Origin: Epiperipatus broadwayi | Taxonomy: Eukaryota > Onychophora > Udeonychophora > Euonychophora > Peripatidae | NCBI GenBank assembly: GCA_028023455.1 | Contig: JAQFVV010006208.1 | Location: 6,120,963 to 6,184,962 of the forward strand | DNA: 64,000 bases | Direction: 5' to 3' | Shown: positions 46,225 through 58,656 of the stretch, piece by piece | How positions within the stretch are numbered: the first letter of the stretch is position 1 | How the letters are laid out: the number at the start of each line of letters is the position of its first letter | Translations under genes and position numbers: made by a program | Notes under the pieces: generated by a model | Told to the model about the DNA's origin: nothing | What the model saw: the letters and a program-made list of their open reading frames with translations, nothing else | The model's database searches: none

Positions 46225-46760
46225 CATCATCATCAATCGTTATCAATCCATTGCTGAATAAAATCATATTTACGTTTAATTCAGTTAATCCAATCTCTAG
46301 TTTCTTTTCTCCTCATCACACCAGTAAATTTCCTTACTTCATTCATCCATTTAACATGTGGAGATCTTTCTGTGTCTTTTACAGCCTTTTGAGATTCAAC
46401 TTAAAACATCTGTTGTCCATATAAAAATATGCCCAGCCCAGATCTATTTCATTCTCTTAATATTTTTTAATGATGTCAATAATACATGTTTATTTTCTCA
46501 CATATATATTTCACTTTTTATCTCTTCTTGTTATTTATTTCCAACATATGTCTTTCAACACTTCATTGAGTGGTCTGAAGTTTCTGTATTGCACTTTTGT
46601 TAAGTGTCCATGTCTCAGGTCTATAAGTAAGAACTATCAAAACACATATTAAATTCTTTTCTAACTGCTATTATTGATGATTAAATGGTGTCACTAGTCT
46701 TTTTGTTAAGTGTCCATGTCTCAGATCCATAAGAAAGAATTGGAAAAACACCTATATTAA
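46225..46760 (-). pseudogene. RTE-like LINE C-terminal end, diverged copy
   Basis: Minus strand carries the same tail (TTGATAACGATTGATGATG terminus, HVKWMNE-like block, and SLIYGSET-type block near 46730). About 46690-46740 repeats 46570-46630, a partial duplication. Confidence 0.7.
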
Positions 46761-47185
46761 AAACTTAATTACCAAACTGCCATCATTAGTGAAGAAGTGG
46801 TGTCATTTGACTGTAGCACTCCTCTATCTAAAAACTTAATCTTTGGGTAAAGAACTTATATCAAATACAAATTGTTTAAAACTTTGGTAAGTACTGATAG
46901 CATATTTAACTGCCATATATAAAACTTGAATTTTTTTTAAGGTTATAGTCCAAGTTTAGGATTTTTCTTTTAAGTAGACTTTTCATAGTCCAAGCAACCA
47001 ACTGTCCAATATTAGTCATTAAACGAGTATTTAATTATTCATAGCTGTAAAGCAAGAATGAAAACCCAATTATTCCTTATCCAGAAGCTGGCAAGACTAG
47101 TGAATTATTGCCTTTCTTTTCATTGTTCTTTTATGAAGAGCTGTTAATGAGTATTTTTTATGTAAAAAGTCATTTAATAACTGTT

Positions 47186-47405
<220 letters not shown>

Positions 47406-47466
47406 CTATTGGTCTTATAGTGAAATTTTAGCCTACAATAAAAACAAAATATTAAATTCTGTCAAA

Positions 47467-47569
47467 GTGTTGGTGGTCGAGAGGTCAGCACAGCTGCCTT
47501 AGAAGCAGTTGTCCGGGTTAGTGAGTTCACTTCCTGGCCGATGCTATGACACATGGAAGAAAAAAAAAA
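47467..47569 (+). mobile_element. tRNA-derived mini-SINE, copy 5
   Basis: TGGTGGTCGAGAGGTCAGC, CTGCCTTAGAAGCAG, B-box-like GAGTTCACTTCC, TGGCCGATGCTATGACACATG, A-run. Confidence 0.82.
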
Positions 47570-48059
47570 TTAAATTCTAAGATTTTTTAAATCAAAATCT
47601 CATCTATCACTTTGTAAATTTTTTTGGGAGGGCCATTTTTATCAGTATAGGTCCATGTGCAACAAAGGAAGCTTTAAAATTCTGTATAAGCTTTACTAAA
47701 TTGGTATAGTTATTTTTTTTAGAATTAATTTTTTCAAACCTTGTTCATGAAAGGAATATTTTAATTAAAATACTTTATACTTCAATATTCATTACTGGAT
47801 TATTCATACTTACCATCTTCTGAAATTCTTAAAATTTTTGGCAATGCATCGCTTCTTTCAAACTCAATTGTATTGCAATTATCTATTAGCACAACAATTT
47901 AGATCACCCTCTCTTCATAGAAATGCATTTTTCAAACAACCTTTGCTCATCAAATGAAATTAAAGGCATTAAATATCCTAAAAAAGATGGGCAGAATACG
48001 GGTTAAATATATAATATTTAAATACATGTATTTCGTCTATACTAAATTTGATGTAATTA

Positions 48060-48300
48060 TAAGGGACTTGAAATCAGACTTTCAAACTTGCCTCAGCTAT
48101 TCAATTCATCTTATACAATTGACACACATGACCACATACATGTGAAATATGTATATTGGAGATCATTTAGCTTTTTCACATGTATGTAATCATGTGTATC
48201 AGTTGTAACAAGATGGATTGAATAGTTGTGGGGAGTTTGAAAATCTGAGTCCAAGTCTTTTATAATTACATTAAGTTTAGTATAGATAATATACATGTAT
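48060..48300. mobile_element. Foldback of HH1-family arms
   Basis: Left ACTTGAAATCAGACTTTCAA, CATGACCACATACATGTG; right CACATGTATGTAATCATGTG, TTTGAAAATCTGAGTCCAAG. The spacer begins AAATATGTATATTGGAGATC, the sequence after GAAA in HH1. Confidence 0.8.
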
Positions 48301-48339
48301 TTAAATATTACATATTCAGACTGTATTCTGTCCATCATT

Positions 48340-48640
48340 TTGTATAATTAAATGGACATATTAAGGTCAATGTTTGATGGGTCAGATTGATTTAAGATAA
48401 ACATGATTATGACAATAATACCGGTATCAAAAGGGCTTTGAGCGTTTCATCCTCAGATTTGTGATATGGATGGCTGAAGAGTTGGAGAGTGAAGAAGATT
48501 TCAGCTTGTCCTTTAAAGTTTGAAGAATTGCTATGTTAATATAAACTGAGCAGTGAATGTATATATGTGTTGGAGATGGTCATCTGGACCAACTGATGAT
48601 GCTGGCTTAGTATAACATGTATTTAAATATATATATATAT
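48340..48640 (+). mobile_element. HH1-family repeat, 3' truncated
   Basis: AATGGACATATTAAGG, GAAGAGTTGGAGAGTG, AATATAAACTGAGCAG, then GTTGGAGATGGTCATCTGGA and CCAACTGATGATGCTGG; the sequence after the hairpin is replaced by TA repeat. Here GTTGG can pair with CCAAC to form a stem-I-like hairpin. Confidence 0.7.
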
Positions 48641-48644
48641 ATAT

Positions 48645-50300
48645 ATATAGTACCAAGATTGTATTGGCACATATATAAAATAATTTTATCTAAAAAAATT
48701 ATTAAAATAAGAAATCAACAAATCAATAAATAAGTTATAAAAATCTAAAGTTTCTTTATTAAAAAAATGCAGTTTGTTTTCGTAAACATTAAATTAAAAG
48801 TCTAAGTGTCCTTGAAATAAAAGTTACAATTAATTAATTGAAAAAGGGGAGGGGAGTTTTGGTTAGAAAAGTTGAACTAAAAGTTTTATAAAAAGAAGTA
48901 AAGAGTTTTTCTTATTAGTATTCGTTAAATAAATAGTTAAAAGTTTTAAAATATAAATCTTTTTTTGTTTGAATTGAAGAAAAAAAGGTAATCTTAAAAC
49001 TAGTGTTGATTTTAGAATAAAAATTATATATATGTGTGTGTGAATGAAAATATAACATATGTGTATTAAATATTATAAATAAATGAAAGTTAAAGATTTA
49101 AAAAAACACAGCGATGGCTATTAAGTTAAACAAAGGAAAAACAACACGTTTGCATGGCTACTAAATAAATGATTTCAAAAACACTTAATTATAAGCTTAT
49201 ATCAAAGGAATTTCGACAACAGATATTGCCGGTGGACATAAAAACAAAAACACATCTCATGTATAAATAGCCAATTTTTTTATCGGACAGTCAGTCAAGT
49301 TAATTGCATCAGAGTTGCATTAGAGTTGCATTTGAGATAACAGTTCCGAAATCATTTGAGATTAAAGTTGAAATCAAGAATGCAGTGTTAAAACCATTGG
49401 AGACATGCGGCTGTTCTCCAGCCTGAAGTCCAGTAAAACAGCAAGACCCGCTGATAAAATAATGTTTGGGTAACAGCTTAGAAATCCTCCATCAATGTTT
49501 AACTGTCTCCAGTAATAATACCGATGAATAAGAAAGAAACCTCCTCAAGAAACTTCAAATCTAACCGGTTAGAATATTTTATTAGAAGCAGCAAACTGTA
49601 AGATGCATCCATGTCTGAAAATCCTAGGTAAAACATTTTCTTATATTCATTTCTAAGAGTAGCCATCGCATTCATAAAAGAGTCAAGTTTAAGAACTCTA
49701 TAGCACATAAAATGAACTATTAATTTGTGTGTTCTAAATATATGTTTTATATTTTTTAATGCTTTATTATATATGTCAGTGTGTGAATTAATATGTGCGT
49801 GATCATTATATTTAAAATACCAGTATTATATTAGTAAATAAGATTGATAAAATATTTAAAATTAGTTTAATAATGTTAATTAAAAAAATTGTATTTAAAC
49901 TTAAGCTTTATTTATCGGTCAATTCTTTTATCAATTCTTTTCATCAATTCTTTTATCAATTCTTTTCATCAATTCTTTTCACCACTAATTTTGAATAATT
50001 TGTTATTGAGTACAAGTAGCTGAGCTAGTCTATGGGTATAACTTAGGCATTGAGTTAGTGGCAATTGTTCAAAGTGCGTTGTTTACTCTTCTGAATAAAT
50101 AACTGGTGCCCGTGTTTACACAAAACAAAAAAAAAGGGCTTTGAACTTGGTGTTGAACTCAACAGTCGAGAAGAAGTTATGTCCTGGAAATGTAACACTA
50201 GTTATATATTTTATAGCTATCGTTTGGACATAAATACTCTCCGAGTATGTTCTTCTTTGCCTAAGAGACCAGTGTTTTGAACCACTCATATTCGAACCCA
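48645..50300 (+). other. Possible LTR-like or promoter-containing region
   Basis: A TATA box and initiator-like site (49261-49293), an AATAAA near 50093 and GGTGCCCGTG just after it could be parts of a long LTR followed by a primer site. No second copy exists in the window, so this remains weak. Confidence 0.25.
49261..49293 (+). promoter_or_regulatory. TATA box with initiator-like element
   Basis: TATAAATAG at about 49262, and about 25 bp downstream CAGTCAGTC resembling the arthropod-style TCAGT initiator. A good textbook spacing, but no transcript is known. Confidence 0.35.
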
Positions 50301-50494
50301 GTACAATATATATATATATTTGTGTTGTATTTGCATCACTTCACTCTTGAGACATCTGCCTTGATATTAACACTAGTAGTTGAAATTTTAATTTTAAATT
50401 TTGGCTAATTGTTAATTCTGAATTAGTGTAATTCCTTTATATATTTATCAAATCTATTTTTTCATTCTAGATCTATCACCTAGTTGTATTTATT

Positions 50495-50567
50495 ATCACC
50501 ATCCTCATCATCATTATTGTTATTATTATTATTGTTGTTGTTGTTGTTATTGTTATTATTATTATCA
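50495..50567. repeat. Imperfect (ATT/GTT)n microsatellite
   Basis: Runs of TTATTATTG and TTGTTGTTG. Confidence 0.9.
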
Positions 50568-50757
50568 TAAATATCATCACTTTTCTTTTTATATGCATCC
50601 AAAATGAATTAATCACGATTCTTTTTAACTCTTTCTGTTTTTTAAAAAAAAAAATCTGAAAGTAAACAAATGAAAGCAAAATGAATGTTAATGTGGAATT
50701 TTAATTTAGTATGTTTCTCTAATTCCTTAAATATATTCATCTAAATTTTTTTCGTCA

Positions 50758-50853
50758 AGCATGGTGGTGGAGAGATCAGCGACAGCTGCTTTACAAGCAG
50801 TTATCCTGGGTTAGCAGGTTTGCTTCCTGGCTGATGCTATGACACATGAGAAA
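50758..50853 (+). mobile_element. tRNA-derived mini-SINE, copy 6
   Basis: ATGGTGGTGGAGAGATCAGC, CTGCTTTACAAGCAG, B-box-like GGTTTGCTTCC, TGGCTGATGCTATGACACATG, then TA repeat. Confidence 0.8.
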
Positions 50854-51488
50854 TATATATATATATATATATTATCATGTAAATGCTGAAATTAACTTTA
50901 ATCTTATTATTTTGTCACTATAACTATCTACATGAACAATTCATTTTTACATAATATTGTTTCAATAAAATCTTTTCTAATTTTCATTGTTAATACATTT
51001 TATTGTTCATCAAGTAGTCATAATTCATGTCCAGTTTAAAACACTATTTATTAAAACATCAAAAAGTTAATTTCTCTCATTTCCATTGCAGAGGATAATA
51101 TATTGTAATTGATTTGAACATACCTTAAATAGATTTTAGGATCTGCATCATTTTTCAACAACCCAAAATATCTTTTCATAGATTTTTTTTTTTGATTCCA
51201 GCATTTTTTAAAAAGTTTTATTCTTGATTTCATTTTTTATTTTGTTGATTGTATGTGACTAGACTATTATTGTATTGTTATTTTTATGTTTTTCCAACTT
51301 TTTTCTTATTGTAGACTATATTTGAAATGATCCAAATTATTAGTTATACTGTATTTTAATAGGTACTCATTCAGATCTACTTTGCATGTATCCAAATTAG
51401 ACCCCATAAATATGATCTATAAATTTATTCTAGTTATTGTAGTTTTGTATAAATAGCTTTTCATTTCCTTCTAAATGCTGTATGAAAT

Positions 51489-53475
51489 GCCGTTACATTA
51501 AATTGAAATAAAAACTTTTAAGTTCGCAAATAAAAATAAATGTATTAAAAAAAACTAAACGCTAAAATTAAAATGTTTGTTAAACGTATATATTCGCACA
51601 GATGCAAAAGTTTAAAAATATTTTTTTAAAAAAAACAAATAAATAAGTATTTGAACGTACTTTTTTATAAAAAAAAGTACAAGATTTAAAGATAAAATAT
51701 TTTTGTAGATTGAAATGATTGTTTATTAATTATCCAAAAGCTGTGTAATTAAAAAGTCAGATGAAAAATAGATAAGAGAATAAAGAGATTTTAGCTTGAC
51801 CAATGGAAGCAAATAAAGGCCCAGACCATAACAAAAAAATGGAACAGTGACATTTTTGTTCATGGAAAAAGAAAAATATTGAGTTCCAGTCAAGTTCCAA
51901 CTTGATTTTGTGAGAAGAACGATAAGACGCACTTGTCGTTCTCTCTCATTTATTTTAAAAATGAAAAGACTATGATACCAGGATTGTTCCAGCTAAGGAT
52001 GCCTTCAGATAGACCGGGTTTCAAATAAAGACTCCGTGGAAATTAACATCAGGAACCAGGAGCTCTTCTACCGTAAGCTATATGAACTGAACAATTGTTA
52101 AAATCATAAAATTAATTAAGAACTTTCATCAAGAGTTGACAAGTTTAATAAACAAGCTATCCTAAATTTCGAATGGACTTTTATCTGATTTTTGTAAGTT
52201 TTCAGGTCAATTAATAATGTTTAATTTTATATGTTTGGCATTTGATAAAAATCATTTCCATTTTTTTTTATTGAATAAATTATTTAAATGCATGAAATTT
52301 AAGGTTGGGTATAGATGTTGTATAGATTCGTTAGCAGTTGATTATGTTGTGGTTTTCACATTCGATTAGAATATATAGGTCATCGATGTCACTGCGGCAT
52401 CTTATGATGAATGGTATTGGGTTTTTTGTATTCCCTATGCAATTGACGTTATCGATGATTTTGTATTTTGATCGGTTGTGTTTATTTTGAAATGTTTTTA
52501 ACCGTGGAATCTATACAGCCAATCTATATTCAACATTATAAAACAAATTGTATAAAATTCATCTGTGCGAACGTATCTAAAGGTTAAATTTAAGTCAGGC
52601 ATGAATGGCTATATAGATTTGTAAAGTTATATATATAGTTTAAGGGAGGGTAATCTTAGGTTATTTGTTTCGTAGTTAAATTGGGTCAATGGATTAGATG
52701 TATTGATGTAATTAGTAAATGTAGCAGGAGATCCGCTACAGGCGGATTGCATATATATGCCACACATCTTCTGTTTGCCGAGGGATGGGATTGTAAGTCG
52801 GCAAAAAGGACCGCAGTCCATTCCTATGGAGTTTTTTGTTTATTGTTCTACTCGCCAACAGATGTAGCATTCCTGTTGGTTGAGATACAATATCTTCTCT
52901 AACTCTACTTACTGTTCAGATGTACATTCCTGACAGTATAGTATTTTGTGTTGTTGTATTCATGCTGCATTGAATACATCAATATATCTGATGGATTGAT
53001 GTTGGTTTGGCTGTGAACTTTTGGCCTAAGGTTAAATAAGGGAAAGAATATTTTCTTTTCAAATGCAGATCTATGTAGTCTATTCATACTCGACCCTCTA
53101 AATAAAATATTAAACTCATTGCAATCTATTTAAATGTAAAATTAAAAGTTAATATAAAAATATAAAATGTTAAATGTATTCCTCAAAATTTATTTATACG
53201 TGCGTTAATAAATGTTTGTTGTTAATTACTGGCAGTGGCTTTTATTTTATATATATATAAGATGCAATTAAACAAGTTATTTATTATCTCTGAATCTCCA
53301 TGAGCTAGTAACAATGGGCTAATGGTCTGAATATTTAAATAAAGTGGAATCTTAACAGTGTGTATCTGCCTACTTTATAAATTTTTCTAGGCTCAAATGT
53401 CTAGATGGTGCCTCTGTATTGCAGATATCATAGACTGCTGTCTCCACTTTCTTTTGGATCATTATAACTGGCTAC
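51489..53475. repeat. 2-kb direct duplication, copy 1
   Basis: Starts TGCCGTTACATTAAATTG and ends after TTTCTTTTGGATCATTAT; collinear throughout with 54029-56035. Differences are scattered substitutions and small indels, for example an 18-bp insertion near 54411 in copy 2. The right end has CTAGGC-TCAAAT-type hairpin sequence also found at 44310. Coding capacity is unclear apart from a possible transposase trace at 52736-52873. Confidence 0.9.
52736..52873 (-). pseudogene. Possible Tc1-like transposase fragment
   Basis: Minus frame reads LLASRTINKKLHRNGLRSFL then PTYNPI, resembling the second helix-turn-helix of Tc1-type transposases (SxxTIxRxLHxxGLRSxxPxxKPxL). Only about 45 codons, ended by a stop; the other duplicate is frameshifted here. 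A tentative call. Confidence 0.3.
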
Positions 53476-54028
53476 CCAACTTGGGCCGATCTTTAATAAA
53501 CCATGAGTGCCCTGAGAATTTTAAAAGTGAATCATGCCAGTAACATTTTTTTTTTTTTTGGAAATAAGTATATTTTTTGTATTAACATAAAGTTATAGGT
53601 TGAATTGTGTTTTAAAGGTACTGCCAGTAAGAAAAATTGTGCATATGTAAAAATAAATGCGAGAAATAAAATGTAATAATAAATATAAATCATAATTTTT
53701 TTTTAAAAAAAAAAAAGCCTTGTCTAATTTAAAATCTAATCGTTCAACTTGCATAAGTAATAGTTAAAAGTAGAAGAAAAGAAATTTGGAAGGGAGGGGG
53801 CAGAAATTTAGCTGGTAGTAAGGAATCAACAGTCAACATTTTTTTATCATTATATTTGTGTGTAATTACTGTTTTGTCTTATAAAAAAAAAAGTTTTGTC
53901 CTTTTGAAATTTTCATATATAACCAATTTGTGTAACGTAATTACTAACACTAAGTAAATTCTTTTTTTTTTAAAATGTTTTTGTTTTTTTTTTTGAGGAA
54001 GTTTACTGATATGTAACGATATATAAAT
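53476..54028. other. Unique spacer between the 2-kb duplicates
   Basis: AT-rich with several T and A homopolymers; nothing recognised. Confidence 0.5.
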
Positions 54029-56035
54029 ATGCCGTTACATTAAATTGAAATAAAAACTTTTAAGTTCGCAAATAAAAATAAATGTATTAAAAAAAAACTA
54101 AACGCTAAAATTAAAATGTTTGTTAAATGTATATATTCACACAAATGCAAAACTTTAAATATTTTTTTTTTAAAAAAACAAATAAATAAGTATTTGAACA
54201 TATTTTTTTTTATAAAAAAGTACAAGATTTAAAGATAAAATATTTTTGTAGATGGAAATGATTGTTTATTAATTATCCAAAAGCTGTGTAATTAAAAAGT
54301 CAGAGGAAAAATAGATAAGAGAATAAAGAGATTTTAGCTTGCCCAATGGAAGCAAATAAAGGCCCGGACCATAATGAAAAAATGGAACAGTGACATTTTT
54401 GTTTATGGAATCCATAGGAGGACTATAAAAAGAAAAATATTGAGTTCCAGTCAAGTTTCAACTTGATTTTGTGAGAAGAATGATAAGATGCACTTGTCAT
54501 TCTGTCTCATTTATTTTAAAAATGAAAAGACTGTGATACCAGGATTGTTCCAGCTAAGGATGCCTTCAGATAGACCAGGTTTCAAATAAAGACTCCATGG
54601 AAATTAACACCAGGAACCGGAAGCTCTTCTACCATAAGCTATATGAACTGAACAATTGTTAAAATCATAAAATTAATTAAGAACTTTCGTCAAGAGTTGA
54701 CAAGTTTAATAAACAAGGTAACCTAAATTTCGAATGGACTTTTATCTGATTTTTGTAAATTTTCAGGTCAATTAATAATGTTTAATTTTATATGTTTGGC
54801 GTTTAATAAAAATCATTTCCATTTTTTTTATTGTATAAATTATTTAAATGCATGAAATTTAAGGTTGGGTATAGATGTTGCATAGATTTGTTAACGGTTG
54901 ATTATGTTGTGGTTTTCACATTCGATTAGAATATATAGGTCATCGATGTCACTGCGGCATCTTATGATGAATGGTTTTGGGTTTTTTGTATTCCCTATGC
55001 AATTGACGTTATCGATGATTTTGTATTTTGATCGGTTGTGTTTATTTTGAAATGTTTTTAACCATGGAATCTATGCAGCCGATCTATATTCAACATTATA
55101 AAACAAATTGTATAAAATTCATCTGTGCAAACATATCTAAAGGTTACATTTAAGTCGGGCGTGAATGACTATATAGATTTGTAAAGTTATATATATAGTT
55201 TAAGGGAGGGTAATCTTAGGTTATTTGTTTCATAGTTAAATTGGGTCAATGGATTAGATGTATTGATGTAATTAGTAAATGTAGCAGGAGATCCGCTATG
55301 GGCAGGATTGCATATATATGCTACCTACCTTCTGTTTGCCTAGGGATGTGATTGTAAGTCGGCAAAAAGGACCGCAGTCCACTTCTATGGAGTTTTTTGT
55401 TTATTGTTCTACTCGCCAACAGATGTAGCATTTCTATTGGTTGAGAGACAATGTCTTCTCTAACTCTACCTACTGTTCAGATGTACATTCCTGACAGTAT
55501 AGTATTTTGTGTTGTATTCATGCTGCATTGAATACATCGATATATCTGATGGATTGACGTTGGTTTGGCTGCGAACTTTTGGCCTAAGGTTAAATAAGGG
55601 AAAGAATTTTCTTTTTTCAAATGCAGATCTATGTAGTCTATTCATACTCGACCCTCTAAATAAAATATTAAACTCATTGCAATCTATTTAAATGTAAAAT
55701 TAAAAGTTACTATAAAAATATAAAATGTTAAATGTATTCCTCAAAATTTATTTATACGTGCGTTAATAAATGTTTGTTGTTAATTACTGGCAGTGGCTTT
55801 TATTTTATATATATATATATAAGATGCAATTAAACAAGTTATTTATTATCTCTGCATCTCCATGAACTAGTAACAATGGGCTAACAGTCTGAATATTTAA
55901 ATAAAGTGGAATCTTAACAGCGCGTATCTGCCTACTTTATAAATTTTTCTAGGCTCAAATGCCTAGATGGCACCCTGTAGTGCAGATATTGCAGATTGTG
56001 GTTAGATTCGATCTTCACTTTCTTTTGGATTGTTA
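54029..56035. repeat. 2-kb direct duplication, copy 2
   Basis: Same left end TGCCGTTACATTAAATTG and right end TTTCTTTTGGATTGTTAT as copy 1, offset by about 2540 bp. Flanks differ, so these may be two insertions of one element, or one tandem duplication with later loss of flanking similarity. Confidence 0.9.
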
Positions 56036-56049
56036 TTACATATATATAT

Positions 56050-56545
56050 ATATATATCACCCCAAATCCAAAATTCAAACAGACCAGCATAAAAATAATA
56101 TTAAAACACTACCAAAGGTTTCACTGCTACAAGCAGACTTCTCAAGTGTAAAGAACTACTAAAACTACACAATATATATAATATTAAACATTACCCACAA
56201 ATCCATTCACTTCCCATCCACCCTTAATATTAAAAGAACTCTTAAATAAATTAATTGCTTCAGAATAATAAATTTTCAACAATAAAGATTCTTTAATTCT
56301 TCTTTTGATTTCATTTCTCTCAAAGAAGACAACCTTAGCTTCATCAAAATCAATAGTGTGGCCTATATCTTTTTCATGGACATACAAAGCAGAACTAAGA
56401 TATCTATTTTTAACTCTACTTTTATGAACCTTTATTCTTTCATTTAAACTCAAACTACTCTGACCTAAGTAAACCTTCTTACAAAATAAACAAGGAATAA
56501 AATATACTACACCAGGAATAGTCTTTCTATCAAAAATTTCTTTAT
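56050..56545 (-). pseudogene. Penelope-like element 3' end with GIY-YIG domain
   Basis: The minus frame 56184-56600 has VVYFIPCLFCKKVYLGQ at residues 31-47 (the GIY and YIG boxes), catalytic-type Arg55 in LNERIKVHK, SALYVHEKDIGH at 70-81, IDFDEAKVVFFERNE at 83-97 and KRRIKESLLL with Glu104. This is the C-terminal endonuclease of Penelope-like elements. Residues 1-15 or so come from an abutting RTE 3' end, so the element is cut at about 56545 and the RT is gone. The 3' UTR continues to about 56050. The domain itself looks intact. Confidence 0.85.
56119..56146 (-). ncRNA. Hammerhead-like motif in Penelope 3' UTR
   Basis: Minus strand: CTTGAGAA, stem CTGC/GCAG around TTGTA, T, GAAACC. It is about 40 bp downstream of the GIY-YIG stop on the same strand. 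The CTGANGA box has one extra T. Confidence 0.4.
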
Positions 56546-56559
56546 ATATATCATCAATT

Positions 56560-56745
56560 ATTATCAATCTACTGCAGGATGATGGTCTCTCCAAGTTCAA
56601 TCTTCTCTAATCTCTAGCCTCTCTTCTCTACATCAACCTTGCACATGTTCTTATTTCATTCATCCATATCACATGTGGTCTTTTCCTGGGTCTTTACTAT
56701 TTTTTGGAATTCAGTTTAAGATTACAATTGTCCATCTATATACAT
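56560..56745 (-). mobile_element. RTE-like LINE 3' end fragment
   Basis: ATCATTATCAATCTACTGCA-type terminus (plus ATTATCAATCTACTGCAGG) and GTCTTTTCCTGGGTCTTTAC match 45375-45530. Confidence 0.7.
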
Positions 56746-56749
56746 ATAT

Positions 56750-57396
56750 ATTGTTTTAAATGACTGAATATGAAAGATACTGCTACAAAATGGGTTATTA
56801 GAAAAGAAAACAAAAAAAAAAATATAATGATCACATTTATTTGACAAGAATCAATAGTCTATTAATTCAATAGTCTGCTTTTAGCATCTATAAAATAAAA
56901 AAAATTGGGATTACTTTAATTTAAATCAGTCTTATTACTGCGTCTTTAATGATCATTGGCTATACAAACAGTTTCACAGTATTTTCTCCAAAATTTGCGC
57001 CCTATTTTTTTTCTTTTTTGATAAACAGTAATGGGGAAAGGAGGTTTAATTTATGAACCAGGGTACTAGTTCAGTAATTTTTTTCATATATTGAAATAGC
57101 ATTTCATTGCTTATATATATATCAAACAAACTGTTGTATAAACATGTAACAAATTTCAAATAGCAAATAAATTATAATATTGAATATGTTGATTGGCAAT
57201 ATGATTACCCAAATGTGATAGTCTATCAGACTAGACATGGCAACCTACAACATAGGAAACCAATATACAGTTCTTTATGCCATTTTGTATGGCATATTTA
57301 ATTAATGATTATATGAGTAAAATGAAATTTTGTATATTTCATTCTTTCCTAACATTGAGCTTCTTACAAAAATTTACGTCATTTCTTTATATATAT
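56750..57396. other. No recognisable feature
   Basis: Flank of the LTR element; ends in TATATAT. Confidence 0.4.
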
Positions 57397-57890
57397 TGTG
57401 CCCTTTTCTATAGGCCAGTAATAGTTCATAACAGTCAATTACTAAAAATTTTAAATTTTAGAATATGTTCTTTTAATATGGTAATTGTATTAAGTCAATT
57501 ATATCTTTAAAGTACAATTTGAAACTAAAGAGAATACGTAGTATATAAAATCATTTAAAAATAGTTAAGTAAAGTTTAAAATATTGTTTCATATGGTTGT
57601 AAAAGCTGGCCATATTAAATAACACAGCTATAAATATTAAAAGTATATTTAATAAATTCGATTTTAATAGTTTAAAACTGAACCTTATTCGTATTTTAAA
57701 TTTGAGCTAGTGAAATATTTTAATTTTAATGCTGAATATTTTATTTATTAATTATTAACTGAGCTAGAACCCGTTTTATTTTATATCATATATTATCTGG
57801 AAGTGAAGATGCATGAGATTACAGGTTAGATTGTGGCCCCCAATGTGGTTGGCATGATGTGTAGTGGAGCTACACATAGACAAGGTTAGA
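57397..57890 (+). repeat. 5' LTR
   Basis: Starts TGTGCCCTTTTC and ends CAAGGTTAGA. Aligned with the 3' LTR without gaps, I count seven differences (six transitions, one transversion). The end is not the usual CA; an alternative end at ATAGACA would leave GGTTAGA as shared flanking sequence. Confidence 0.92.
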
Positions 57891-57905
57891 TTTTGGCGCC
57901 AGCAA
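57891..57905 (+). promoter_or_regulatory. Primer-binding-site-like motif
   Basis: TTTTGGCGCCAGCAA follows the 5' LTR directly. TGGCGCC is the core of many retroelement primer sites, complementary to tRNA 3' ends after CCA. Related blocks flank it (see findings). Confidence 0.5.
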
Positions 57906-58656
57906 CGTGTTGGGCCTGAGTGTTTAAAATGGGAGAGTATAATGGGCTTACATGACATGGGGAAGTCTCGGTTAGATTTTGCTCTTCCAATGTGACTGCA
58001 TGATATGTAGTTGGGAATACAATCAATAGGTCAGATTGTGGTACCCAAACATTTAGGCTACGAGATATATTAGGAAAGTAATTAAAAATATATAATACAA
58101 TAGTTAGTATTTGAATTTGTTTGCGTAACTTTAGAGATTATTGATAGTATATCTCACAGAAGATAGATAATTTAATATTTATTATAGCAATAATTATTTA
58201 GGATTTGACTATTATAGTGAACTAAGTGCTTATTACTAAAAATATTGCAATTTTATGTGGTAGATAATCTGACTGTTTAAAAATAGTAAAATATAAATTA
58301 AAACAATTAGCAAATAAATATCTGAGACATGCATATGTGGCTTATGATTATTTTATTACATATTATGACCATGTCAATTATTGAAATATTAAAAATATAT
58401 TTTGAAAATGCTTTAATATGTGCAAAATATCTGTGAATCATGCATGTGGGAAATAATGTTGTGACACACATAATGTTAATCGTTATTGTTATTTAGGATT
58501 AGATTGTATAAGGTGTAAAGGAGGTATTATCTATAGTTTATTGTGGGTGATGGTTAGATGGGGATAAAAGAAACTGGTAAGGAACTATTTTATGAAAAAT
58601 TAATAGTAATATATTGTTTAAATATTGAGTTTTGAAAAAGCATATTTGTAAAAAAA

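Noticed and set aside
54040-54454. Coding frames in the 2-kb duplicates (61 codons each)
   Set aside because: Not preserved in the same form between the two copies and no domain recognised.
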